Source: Prauserella halophila
Lineage (GTDB): Bacteria > Actinomycetota > Actinomycetes > Mycobacteriales > Pseudonocardiaceae
Assembly (NCBI RefSeq): GCF_024171895.1
Contig: NZ_JAMTCQ010000012.1
Coordinates: 58,283-122,282, forward strand
DNA length: 64,000 bases
Direction: 5' to 3'
The position numbers and the translations under genes were made by a program. Shown piece after piece: positions 26,560 through 34,290 of this stretch. Numbering within the stretch: position 1 is the stretch's first letter; each line of letters opens with the position of its first letter. The notes beneath the pieces were generated by a model. It saw only the letters and a list, made by a program, of their open reading frames with translations. It searched no databases and was not told the origin of the DNA.

Positions 26560-27987
26560 GTGACGACGGCGACGAACATGGAGAAGCAGGATCGGTTGGC
26601 CGGGGGGTTGCAGGTCGAGGTCATCGAGACTTCCTCGCTGGGTGACCGCAGCTACCTCGCCAGCGACGGCGAGGTAGCGATCGTGGTTGACCCGCAGCGG
26701 GACGTTGACCGCGTGATCGCGACTGCCGGTCGGCTCGGCGTGCGGATCGGGCTGGTGCTCGACACCCACGTGCACAACGACTACGTCTCGGGCGGTCTGG
26801 AGCTGGCCAGACTCACCGGCGCCGAGTACGGCCTGTCAGCGGCCGACCAGGTGCCGTTCGGTCACCGACCGCTGTCCGACGGCGAAGTCGTGGAGCTGTC
26901 GCCGCGGATGCGGGTTCGGGCGATGGCCACCCCGGGCCACACCTTCCACCACCTGTCCTACGTGCTCGAAGGCGAACCGGGCCCGGTCGGCGTGTTCACC
27001 GGTGGTTCCCTGCTGTTCGGCACGACCGGCCGCACCGACCTGCTCGGTCGGCACCACAGCGAGCAGCTGGCCCGCCACCAGTACGCCTCCGCGCAGAAGC
27101 TCGCGACCCTGCTGCCCGACGGAGTGCAGGTCTGGCCGACCCACGGGTTCGGCAGCTTCTGTTCCGCGACCCAGGCCGAGGGGAACTCGGCGACGTTGGG
27201 GCAGCAGAAGGAGTCCAACCCCGCGCTGACGCTGGCCGAAACCGACTTCGTCGAGCAGACTCTGACAGGCCTCGACGCCTATCCGGCGTACTACGCGCAC
27301 ATGGGCGTGCAGAACGCCGAAGGGCCGGCGCCGCTCGACCTGCGTGAACCCGCCCGGGCCACCCCGGAGGAGCTGCGCGACCGGCTGGCTGCCGGCGAGT
27401 GGGTCGTCGACCTGCGTTCCCGCAAGGCCTACGTGATGTCGCATCTGGCCGGCACGGTCAGCCTCGGCCTGGACGGGCCCATGGTCACCTGGCTCGGCTG
27501 GATGATCGACTGGGGCGCCCCGATCACGCTGCTCGGGCAGTCCCGCCAGCAGGTCGCCGAGGCCCAGCGGGAACTGGCCCGCATCGGCATCGACAAGCTC
27601 GCTGCGGCGGCCGTGGGAATCCCGGAGGAGTTGGCGGCCGACCCCGCTCAGCTGCGCAGCACGCAGACCGCAACCTTCGCGGATCTGGCCGCGGCGCTGG
27701 GCGGTGACAGCGGCGAGTTCCCCGCACCGGACGTGGTGCTCGATGTGCGTACCAACAACGAGTTCGCAGCCGCCCACGTCTCCGGCGCGGTGCACATCCC
27801 GCTGTACGAGCTCGTCCAACGGACCGGCGAGATCCCGGACGGTGCGGTGTGGGTGCACTGCGGCAGTGGATACCGCGCCACGGCGGCGGCCTCGGCGCTG
27901 GAGTCCGCCGGGCGCGTGGTCGTGCTCGTCGACGACCACTTCGGCACAGCCGCCGAGGCAGGCGTGCCCATGAGCGACGGTTCCTGA
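26560..27987 (+). CDS. Persulfide dioxygenase-rhodanese fusion (CstB/ETHE1-like)
   Basis: The 475-residue protein joins a metallo-beta-lactamase-fold persulfide dioxygenase (residues about 15-260) to two rhodanese units. Iron-binding motifs include THVHNDYVSGG, ATPGHTFHHLSY and FTGGSLLFG. The first rhodanese unit (VVDLRSRKAYVMSHLAG) lacks a Cys at the active loop, while the second has WVHCGSGYRATAA with the catalytic Cys. It oxidises glutathione or small-molecule persulfide to sulfite or thiosulfate. GTG 26560 follows GGAGGGG. The gene overlaps the next one by TGATG and follows the CstR-like operator. Confidence 0.9.
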   Translation: MTTATNMEKQDRLAGGLQVEVIETSSLGDRSYLASDGEVAIVVDPQRDVDRVIATAGRLGVRIGLVLDTHVHNDYVSGGLELARLTGAEYGLSAADQVPFGHRPLSDGEVVELSPRMRVRAMATPGHTFHHLSYVLEGEPGPVGVFTGGSLLFGTTGRTDLLGRHHSEQLARHQYASAQKLATLLPDGVQVWPTHGFGSFCSATQAEGNSATLGQQKESNPALTLAETDFVEQTLTGLDAYPAYYAHMGVQNAEGPAPLDLREPARATPEELRDRLAAGEWVVDLRSRKAYVMSHLAGTVSLGLDGPMVTWLGWMIDWGAPITLLGQSRQQVAEAQRELARIGIDKLAAAAVGIPEELAADPAQLRSTQTATFADLAAALGGDSGEFPAPDVVLDVRTNNEFAAAHVSGAVHIPLYELVQRTGEIPDGAVWVHCGSGYRATAAASALESAGRVVVLVDDHFGTAAEAGVPMSDGS

Positions 27988-28601
27988 TGAGCGCAGGAGA
28001 CCAGCCCGACATGACCGGAACCCGGTCGAACGCCCTCGGTGCAGCCCAGGTCCGCGAGGTTCGCGAGGCGGACCCGCGGGTGCGGCTGATCGACGTTCGC
28101 ACCCCCGGAGAGTTCGCCTCGGCCCACATCCCCGGGTCCTACAACGTCCCCTTGGATCTGCTGCGCGAGCACCGCGACGAGCTCACCGACTCCCACGGTG
28201 AACCGATGGTGCTCGTGTGTGCCTCGGGTGCCCGCGCGGAGCAGGCCCGCTCCGTGCTGGCAGTGGCCGGGTTGGACCGGCTCAGCGTGCTCCGCGGCGG
28301 CATCGCGTCCTGGGAGAAGGAGGGAGGCGAGCTCAACCGCGGCCGGGGAACCTGGGCGATGGAGCGCCAGGTGCGTCTGACGGCCGGGTTGCTCGTGCTC
28401 ACCGGCGTGCTCGCCAGCACGGCCTTCGACCCGCTCAAGTGGTTCGCCGGTCTCGTCGGCGCCGGCTTGACCTTCGCGGCGATCACCGACACCTGCGCCA
28501 TGTCGCGGGTGCTGGGACTGCTACCGCACAACCGAACGCGCCCCGGGGGCGACCGCGCTCTGCTCGCGGCCCTCACCGGTGACGGCGCAGCGGCGAAGTA
28601 G
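27987..28601 (+). CDS. Rhodanese-domain membrane protein (with DUF2892-like tail)
   Basis: The 204-residue protein has an N-terminal rhodanese domain (LIDVRTPGEFASAHIPGSYN and the active loop VLVCASGARAEQA with the catalytic Cys) and a C-terminal pair of hydrophobic segments (LTAGLLVLTGVLAS; GLVGAGLTFAAITDTCAMSR) of DUF2892 type. It probably moves sulfane sulfur at the membrane. It is coupled to the dioxygenase gene by TGATG. Confidence 0.85.
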   Translation: MSAGDQPDMTGTRSNALGAAQVREVREADPRVRLIDVRTPGEFASAHIPGSYNVPLDLLREHRDELTDSHGEPMVLVCASGARAEQARSVLAVAGLDRLSVLRGGIASWEKEGGELNRGRGTWAMERQVRLTAGLLVLTGVLASTAFDPLKWFAGLVGAGLTFAAITDTCAMSRVLGLLPHNRTRPGGDRALLAALTGDGAAAK

Positions 28602-28643
28602 CCGTGCTCTCGACGGGAGCGGATTCCCGGGACAGGTGGTTGC

Positions 28644-29426
28644 GTGTACTTGGCCGTGATCTTCGGTGCGCTGGTCGGGCTCGCGCTGGGCCTGCTCGGC
28701 GCGGGCGGCTCGATCCTGGCCGTCCCTGCCCTCGTGTACGGCGTGGGGCAACCACTGCAGACGGCGATCCCCACCTCGCTGGCCGTGGTTGCGCTCTCGT
28801 CGCTCGGCGGACTCGCTCCGCGGGAGCGGCGAATCGCCGTGCGGTGGCCGGTCGCGCTGGTCTTCGGCGCGGCGGGAGTTCCCGCCGCCTTCGGCGGGAC
28901 GGCACTCGGGCGGCTGTTCCCACAGCACTGGCTGCTGTTGGCCTTCGCGGTGCTCATGGCCGTCGTGGCGGTCCGGATGCTGCGCGTCGGGGACGATTCG
29001 ACCGGCGCCTGCCGCACCCGTGAAGGCGGGGTCGACTGGCGCAGCTGCCTGCCCAAAGCCGTGCTCGCCGGCGCCGCGGTCGGCGTGCTCACCGGCCTGT
29101 TCGGGGTCGGCGGCGGTTTCGTCGTCGTCCCCGCTCTCACCCTGCTGCTCGGCCTGGGAGCCCAGGAGGCGGTGGCGACCTCCTTGGCCGTGGTGCTCAT
29201 CAACGCGGTGGCGGGGTTCGCCGCTCACTGGGGAACGGCGGCGGAGATCGACTACCGGGTACTGCTGCTGTTCGCCGGCGGAGCCCTGGTGGTGTCGGCC
29301 GTCGCCGCCCGGTTCTCGGCACGGCTGAACCCCGCGACGGTGCGCCGGTGGTTCTCCTACGTCGTCCTGACCGTCGCGATCTTCGTCGCCGGTGCCGCGT
29401 TCGCCGGTCCCGCGGCTCTGGGCTGA
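28644..29426 (+). CDS. TauE/SafE-family sulfite exporter-like permease
   Basis: The 260-residue membrane protein has the two-fold TauE repeat: GALVGLALGLLGAGGSILAV near the N-terminus and VGVLTGLFGVGGGFVVVPAL in the middle, with about eight helices. Such proteins export sulfite or related anions. As the last gene of the persulfide operon it would remove the sulfite made by the dioxygenase. Start GTG 28644. Confidence 0.85.
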   Translation: MYLAVIFGALVGLALGLLGAGGSILAVPALVYGVGQPLQTAIPTSLAVVALSSLGGLAPRERRIAVRWPVALVFGAAGVPAAFGGTALGRLFPQHWLLLAFAVLMAVVAVRMLRVGDDSTGACRTREGGVDWRSCLPKAVLAGAAVGVLTGLFGVGGGFVVVPALTLLLGLGAQEAVATSLAVVLINAVAGFAAHWGTAAEIDYRVLLLFAGGALVVSAVAARFSARLNPATVRRWFSYVVLTVAIFVAGAAFAGPAALG

Positions 29427-29640
29427 GCACCTGAAGGGAACAAACCGCCAGGTGTCGCCGCGTGCAATGCCGTGCGTGCGGCAAGCCGAGCCACACGGGC
29501 CACGGTCAGCACCTGGAGCGAGCACCCGCAAGGATCCCGGCCAGTCGGGGATGCACCTGCACCCACGAAGCCGACGGCGACCGTGTTCCGTTGCCGGAGG
29601 TCATCGTGGACACTGTCCTTTTCGAACCATGGGAGCTGAC

Positions 29641-30216
29641 ATGGGCAAGGTCACCTGGGGATTCACGTGTTCGATCGACGGGTTCATCGCAGGCCCCGGA
29701 CATGACATGAGCTGGATGTCCGCTGCGGAACCGTTGGCCGACGGCGCGATCGAACGGATGGCGGGCGAGGTCGCGGTGATCATCTCCGGTCGGGACGGTT
29801 ACGACGCCGCGCAAGCCCAGCGCGGCGAACGGGACGAGCTCACGTCCGAGGCCTACGGCGGCGCGTGGTCCGGCACCGAGTTCGTCCTCACGCACCGGCC
29901 GGAAGAGCTCGCCGACGCCCCGAACGTCACCGCCATGAACTGCGACATCACCGAGGCGATCGGCCGGGCCCTGGACATCGCGGGCGAGCGGAACGTGCAG
30001 ATCATCAGCGCCGACATCGCCAGGCAGGCGCTGGAACACGACCTCATCGACGAGCTGCAGGTCTTCGTCGCGCCGGTTTTCCTCGGCGACGGCGTCCGGC
30101 TCTTCGACGTGCCCGGCGGCCGGCGGGTCGACTGGGAACTCGTCGACACTTGCGACGACAGTCCGCGCAGTTTCGGCCGTATCTACCGCCCGAAACGAAC
30201 GTCGACCGGAGCGTGA
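29641..30216 (+). CDS. Dihydrofolate reductase-like protein (RibD C-terminal family)
   Basis: The 191-residue protein has the fold of RibD-C/dihydrofolate reductase: GFTCSIDGFIAGPGHDMSWM at the start, IISGRDGYDA in the middle and IDELQVFVAPVFLGDGVRLF near the end. Members bind NADPH, but the substrates of these stand-alone actinobacterial proteins are unknown. It begins at ATG 29641 and is separated by about 215 bp from the sulfur operon, so it is probably its own unit. Confidence 0.82.
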   Translation: MGKVTWGFTCSIDGFIAGPGHDMSWMSAAEPLADGAIERMAGEVAVIISGRDGYDAAQAQRGERDELTSEAYGGAWSGTEFVLTHRPEELADAPNVTAMNCDITEAIGRALDIAGERNVQIISADIARQALEHDLIDELQVFVAPVFLGDGVRLFDVPGGRRVDWELVDTCDDSPRSFGRIYRPKRTSTGA

Positions 30217-30278
30217 TGCGGGTTCAGGTGTCGGCTCCGAGGAACGACACCAGGTCCGGGTGCGTGCCGCCGGGCCGG

Positions 30279-30512
30279 TCATCTGCCGTAGTCGTAGCGA
30301 CAGGCTGCGATGCGGATCTCGTCGCCGACGATCTTGTACACGAGGCGGTGTTCGTCGGTGATGCGGCGCGACCAGTAACCCTGGAAGCCGTGTTTCAGCG
30401 CTTCCGGGTTGCCGATTCCCGCGTGGCGGTGGGGCTGTACGCAAAGGTGTACGCCTTTCGGCCGGGCGGTCAACCGCGGCGGCGGGCGTCTTTCGTTAGT
30501 CTCGCGGTACAC
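30279..30512 (-). pseudogene. Txe/YoeB toxin, C-terminal remnant
   Basis: The last 44 residues match YoeB: GIGNPEALKHGFQGYWSRRI, TDEHRLVYKIV and the terminal CRYDYGR, with the conserved Glu, Arg and His of the RNase. The first half of the frame (MYRETNERRPPPRL and on) bears no resemblance to the YoeB N-terminus. No YefM-like antitoxin is adjacent. A normal YoeB is about 85 residues. This looks like a decayed toxin gene whose 5' half and antitoxin were lost. Confidence 0.65.
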
Positions 30513-30538
30513 GGCGGCAGGTGGAGGTTCGGCGGCTC

Positions 30539-31093
30539 ATGACTGGAGACCGGCTCGCGGCGTTCGGGTACGAACTCGGCGTGCTCAAGCGCATCCGGCG
30601 GGCCGGCTGGTGGCAGGCGGGCGTGCGGGACCCGGAATCCGTCGCCGAACACACGATGCGCGTCGCACAGCTCGCGGGCCTGCTCGCCGCCGAGGAGGGT
30701 GCGACCCCGGAACGCGCGGCCTATCTCGCGCTGTGGCACGACACCCAGGAGACCCGCACCGGCGATCTGCCCCACTCGGCGAAACCGTACGTCGACAAGC
30801 CGGACCCGCGGCGGATCACCGCCGACCAGACGTCCGCACTGCCGGACACCGCCCGCGACAGCGTGCGCGGCGCCGTCGACGAGTACGAGGCCGCGGCGGG
30901 CTCCGAAGCGCACTGCGCCCGCGATGCCGACAAACTCGACATGCTGCTCCAGGCCGTCGAATACCGCGACGTCGGCGTCGCGGGCACCGGCGAGTGGATC
31001 GACAGTGCCCTGCGGAGCTTGACCACGGCCACGGCCCGCCGCATCGCCGATGCCGCCCTCACGATGTCCTCGCTCGCCTGGCGCGACACGTAG
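30539..31093 (+). CDS. HD-domain phosphohydrolase, YfbR/HDDC2-like
   Basis: The 184-residue protein has the metal-binding H...HD...D set: SVAEHTMRVAQLAGLL, ALWHDTQETRTGDLPHSAKP and DADKLDMLLQAVEY. This pattern is that of HD_3 5'-deoxynucleotidases. The likely role is removal of phosphate from dNMPs, though the substrate is not certain. ATG 30539 is preferred; GTG 30521 is an alternative. Confidence 0.8.
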   Translation: MTGDRLAAFGYELGVLKRIRRAGWWQAGVRDPESVAEHTMRVAQLAGLLAAEEGATPERAAYLALWHDTQETRTGDLPHSAKPYVDKPDPRRITADQTSALPDTARDSVRGAVDEYEAAAGSEAHCARDADKLDMLLQAVEYRDVGVAGTGEWIDSALRSLTTATARRIADAALTMSSLAWRDT

Positions 31094-31515
31094 ATCACCG
31101 GCGCCTGCCGCCCCCGGCGCGGCACGCGCCCCGGGACCGGCCGACCGTCGGCGCGACTACTTGAGTAGTTCCACTCGGCCTGATCACGGGGTTTCCCTGA
31201 AGCCTGCACGGCCGTCGCCGGGGCATCGTTGACGTATGGCCACAGCGGCGAGTCCGGCACGATCCCGACGTCGACGACGGCGACGGTGTTCGCTCCGCTG
31301 AACTCGTCCGGCCCGGCCCGAGGGGCAGGGCGAGGGGGCCAGAACGAGGGGATGAGGGGAACGAGGGGGAACGAGGGGGAACCGAGGGGGACAACGGAGC
31401 GGCTCCGTGCACTGTGAACCGGTGCACGGAGCCGCTTCTCGTGGAACTCGCGACCGGGAACTCGCGACGGGAGCGTGCTCGGGACGCATTCGAATGCGCC
31501 GTGACGTCCGTGGGG
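31094..31515. other. Intergenic region with G-rich repeats and a hairpin
   Basis: Between about 31317 and 31392 the plus strand is a run of purine repeats of the kind GAACGAGGGG. A perfect hairpin follows: AGCGGCTCCGTGCAC (31398-31412) with GTGCACGGAGCCGCT (31422-31436). The hairpin may end the leftward TetR transcript. No gene is supported here. Confidence 0.6.
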
Positions 31516-32121
31516 TCAGGCGTTTCCTTCGTGCGGGATCAGGGTTTCCAGCTGTGCCCGGAGGGTCGCCCGTATGAGGTCCGGACCGAACTCGCGGTGC
31601 GGGGTGACGGCCTCGACGGTCATACCGGTGATCAGGGCCGTCAGCCGAGCGCTTCCCGTCTCGGGATCGTGCGCGTCCAGTGCCGTCAACGCCCTGCGGA
31701 GGACGTCGGCGAGGTCGGCTCCCATGCGTTCGGACATCTCGTGGAAGACCGGCCTGGTGCGCGATGCCATGACGAGCTCGACCACCACGGTCGTCTCGTC
31801 GCGCCGTTGCTGGTCGAGCGGCAGTACCTCTTCGACGAGCGACTGCACCGCGTCGAGAGCTTCGGTGCCGCGCAACTGCCGCAACCGCTCCACCGGATGC
31901 CTCGCGAGCCGCCGGTCCATCCGGTCGCCTGCTTCCTGCGCGGCGGCCGCGAGCAGGTCGAGGTGCCCGTCGAAGTAGTGGCGTACCGACCCGATATTGA
32001 GCCCCGCCTCCTCGGCGACCTTGCGCAGCGACAACCCTTCGAGGCCTGCCGTGACGACGACGCGGAAGGCGGCCTCGATCACCTCCCGGCGTCTGCGCTC
32101 GGGCTCGATCCGTGGGGGCAT
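31516..32121 (-). CDS. TetR-family regulator
   Basis: The 201-residue protein has the TetR HTH: REVIEAAFRVVVTAGLEGLS, then LRKVAEEAGLNIGSVRHYF. The start is ATG 32121, two bases after the stop of the ABC-F gene, so the two genes form one leftward operon. A palindrome before that operon is a likely autoregulatory site. Confidence 0.87.
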   Translation of the reverse strand: MPPRIEPERRRREVIEAAFRVVVTAGLEGLSLRKVAEEAGLNIGSVRHYFDGHLDLLAAAAQEAGDRMDRRLARHPVERLRQLRGTEALDAVQSLVEEVLPLDQQRRDETTVVVELVMASRTRPVFHEMSERMGADLADVLRRALTALDAHDPETGSARLTALITGMTVEAVTPHREFGPDLIRATLRAQLETLIPHEGNA

Positions 32122-32123
32122 GG

Positions 32124-33797
32124 TCAGTTCCCCTTCCGTGCGGCTTTCGGCTCGTCCCAGGTGGCCGTCGAACTCTCCTCGACCGTCCCGTCGGCACCGA
32201 AGACGAGGAAACGGTCGAAGTCGCGGGCGAACCAGCGGTCATGGGTCACGGCGATGACCGTGCCCGCGAACGACTCGAGGGCCCGCTGCAGCGCGTCGGC
32301 GGAAACGAGATCGAGGTTGTCGGTCGGCTCGTCCAGCACCAGCATCGTCGCGCCGCCCAGTTCGAGCAGCAGGATCTGGAACCTGGCCTGCTGACCTCCC
32401 GACAGCGCATCGAAGTGCTGCTCGGCCGCCCTGGCCAGCTCGTAACGGGCCAGCGTTGCGGACGCCTCCTCCCTCGGCATCCCCGCACGGTGTTCGTCAC
32501 CGCGATGCAGGATGTCGAGCAGCGTCCGTCCCACGAGATCCGGCCGGCCGCGGTTCTGCGCGAACCAGCCCGGCCGCACTCGGGCGCCGAGCAGGGCCGA
32601 ACCGCGGTGCGGCACCGGATCGATCGTCATCCCGCTCACCGGCGCGTGCTCCGGTTCCGGATCGGTGCCACCCGCGGCGAGCAGCCGCAGGAAGTGCGAC
32701 TTGCCGGAGCCGTTCGCACCGAGCACGGCGACGCGGTCGCCGTACCGGATCTCCAGTCCGAACGGGTTCGTCAAGCCGATCAGTTCCAGGTGCTCGCAGA
32801 CCAGTGCTCGTTTGCCGGTTCGCCCGCCGCGCAGCCGCATCGCCAGCTGCTGCTCCCGAGGCTGCTGCTGAGGCGGTCCGGCCTGCTCGAACCGTTCCAA
32901 CCGCGTCCGGGCCGCGCGGTAGCGGGAAGCCATGTCCGAGTTGTAGGAGGCCTTCTGCTTGTACATCCGCACCAGTGAGCGCAGCTTCTCGCGTTCCTCG
33001 TCCCACCGCCGCCGGAGTTCGTCCAGCCGTTCGAAGCGCTGCGTGCGGGCCTCGTGGTAATCGGCGAAGCCGCCTGCGTGCGTCCAGGTCGTGTTGCCCG
33101 CCGCGCCGAGTTCGAGGGTCACGATGCCGGTGGCGGTGCGTGCCAGCAGTTCACGGTCGTGACTGACGAACAGCACGCCCTTTCCCGTCTCCGACAGCCG
33201 GTCTTCGAGCCACCGCTTGCCGGGCACGTCGAGCGAGTTGTCGGGCTCGTCGAGCAGCAGCAGCTCGTCGGACCCGCTGAGCAGTGCTTCCAGGACGAGG
33301 CGCTTCTGCTCCCCACCGGAGAGCGTGGACACCGGCCGGTCCCGCGCAACCTCGAACGACAGCCCGAGCGCTGCCGTCGTGCAGACGTCCCACAGCACCT
33401 CGTAGTCGTGGCCGCCCGCATCGCCCCAGTCGGTGAGGGCGGACGCGAACGCCAGCTGCGTCTCCGTGGTGGCCCGTTCGGTCATCCGGGTCTCCGCGTG
33501 TGCCAGCCGCTCGGCCGCTCGCCTGATCGCGGGCGGCGCCACGGACAGCAACAGCTCCCGCACGGTGGTTCCGGTGACGAACTGGCGCATCACGCCGAGA
33601 CGGCCTTCGCGGCCGACCGTTCCGGTGTCGGGGGTCAGTTCTCCGGTGACGAGCTTCAGCAGCGTGCTCTTGCCCGCTCCGTTCGCTCCGATCAGTGCGA
33701 CCCGTTCGCCGGGGCCGAGATGCAGGGTGGCGTCGCGGAGCAGCGGCCTGCCGTCGGGGAGCGAGTAGCCCACGGCTGCGACGTCGAGGTGAGCCAT
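32124..33797 (-). CDS. ABC-F family ATPase, probable antibiotic-resistance type
   Basis: The 557-residue protein has two ATPase domains and no membrane segment. Domain 1: Walker A GANGAGKST, signature LSGGEQKR, Walker B LLLLDEPDNSLD. Domain 2: GANGSGKSH, LSGGQQAR, MLVLDEPTDNLD. A charged linker with RYRAARTRLERFEQ lies between. ABC-F proteins act on the ribosome and many protect it from antibiotics. The tightly linked TetR gene and the upstream palindrome suggest inducible expression, as seen for resistance-type members. Confidence 0.9.
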   Translation of the reverse strand: MAHLDVAAVGYSLPDGRPLLRDATLHLGPGERVALIGANGAGKSTLLKLVTGELTPDTGTVGREGRLGVMRQFVTGTTVRELLLSVAPPAIRRAAERLAHAETRMTERATTETQLAFASALTDWGDAGGHDYEVLWDVCTTAALGLSFEVARDRPVSTLSGGEQKRLVLEALLSGSDELLLLDEPDNSLDVPGKRWLEDRLSETGKGVLFVSHDRELLARTATGIVTLELGAAGNTTWTHAGGFADYHEARTQRFERLDELRRRWDEEREKLRSLVRMYKQKASYNSDMASRYRAARTRLERFEQAGPPQQQPREQQLAMRLRGGRTGKRALVCEHLELIGLTNPFGLEIRYGDRVAVLGANGSGKSHFLRLLAAGGTDPEPEHAPVSGMTIDPVPHRGSALLGARVRPGWFAQNRGRPDLVGRTLLDILHRGDEHRAGMPREEASATLARYELARAAEQHFDALSGGQQARFQILLLELGGATMLVLDEPTDNLDLVSADALQRALESFAGTVIAVTHDRWFARDFDRFLVFGADGTVEESSTATWDEPKAARKGN

Positions 33798-33807
33798 GCG
33801 CCCAAAC

Positions 33808-33823
33808 TATCACAGCTGTGATA
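33808..33823. promoter_or_regulatory. Palindromic operator before the ABC-F/TetR operon
   Basis: TATCACAGCTGTGATA is a perfect 16-bp palindrome, 11 bp upstream of the ABC-F start codon. Its position suits a TetR site that covers the promoter or leader. Confidence 0.7.
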
Positions 33824-33897
33824 AACAGCTGGTGGGGCACGGTTTCGAGGGTGTACGGCGTCATCGGGGAACCGGGCCGGAGGTGTGGACCTGCGAC

Positions 33898-33942
33898 ATC
33901 GGACATACAGAAATCGGACATACAGAAATCGGATACACAAGT
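33898..33942. repeat. 15-bp tandem repeat next to tRNA-Gly
   Basis: The unit CGGACATACAGAAAT occurs twice in tandem from about 33900, with a third partial copy beginning CGGATACA. It lies downstream of the tRNA 3' end. Confidence 0.75.
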
Positions 33943-33978
33943 AGAGGCCCCGTGCGATGCACGAGGCCTCTACTTCGG

Positions 33979-34051
33979 AGCGGACGACGGGACTCGAACC
34001 CGCGACCCTCACCTTGGCAAGGTGATGCGCTACCAGCTGCGCTACGTCCGC
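33979..34051 (-). tRNA. tRNA-Gly (GCC)
   Basis: Read on the minus strand the gene starts GCGGACG, has the D-arm GCGCAGCTGGTAGCGC, an anticodon loop TTGCCAA with anticodon GCC at 34018-34016, the T-loop GGTTCGAGTCC and a closing CGTCCGC. Acceptor arms pair fully. The length is 73 bases and CCA is not encoded. Confidence 0.97.
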
Positions 34052-34290
34052 ATGTATGTACTTGTCCGTACATCTGTGTCCGCACGTGTTTGCTCACATG
34101 TGGACCACGTTGTTCGTGTATCCGGTTCCAGCGTGCCTTCCCGGTTACGGTGCAGAAGTTTACACGTTGGCGTCAGGGGTCTGGCAGAGGGGTGACGTAA
34201 CGGCTCCACTCTCCGTATCGTGTTCAACGTTCAACTGGTGCCTGCAACGTGACGAGGGGGCCGCGCAGGCCTTAGGGGGTGACTGGCTGA

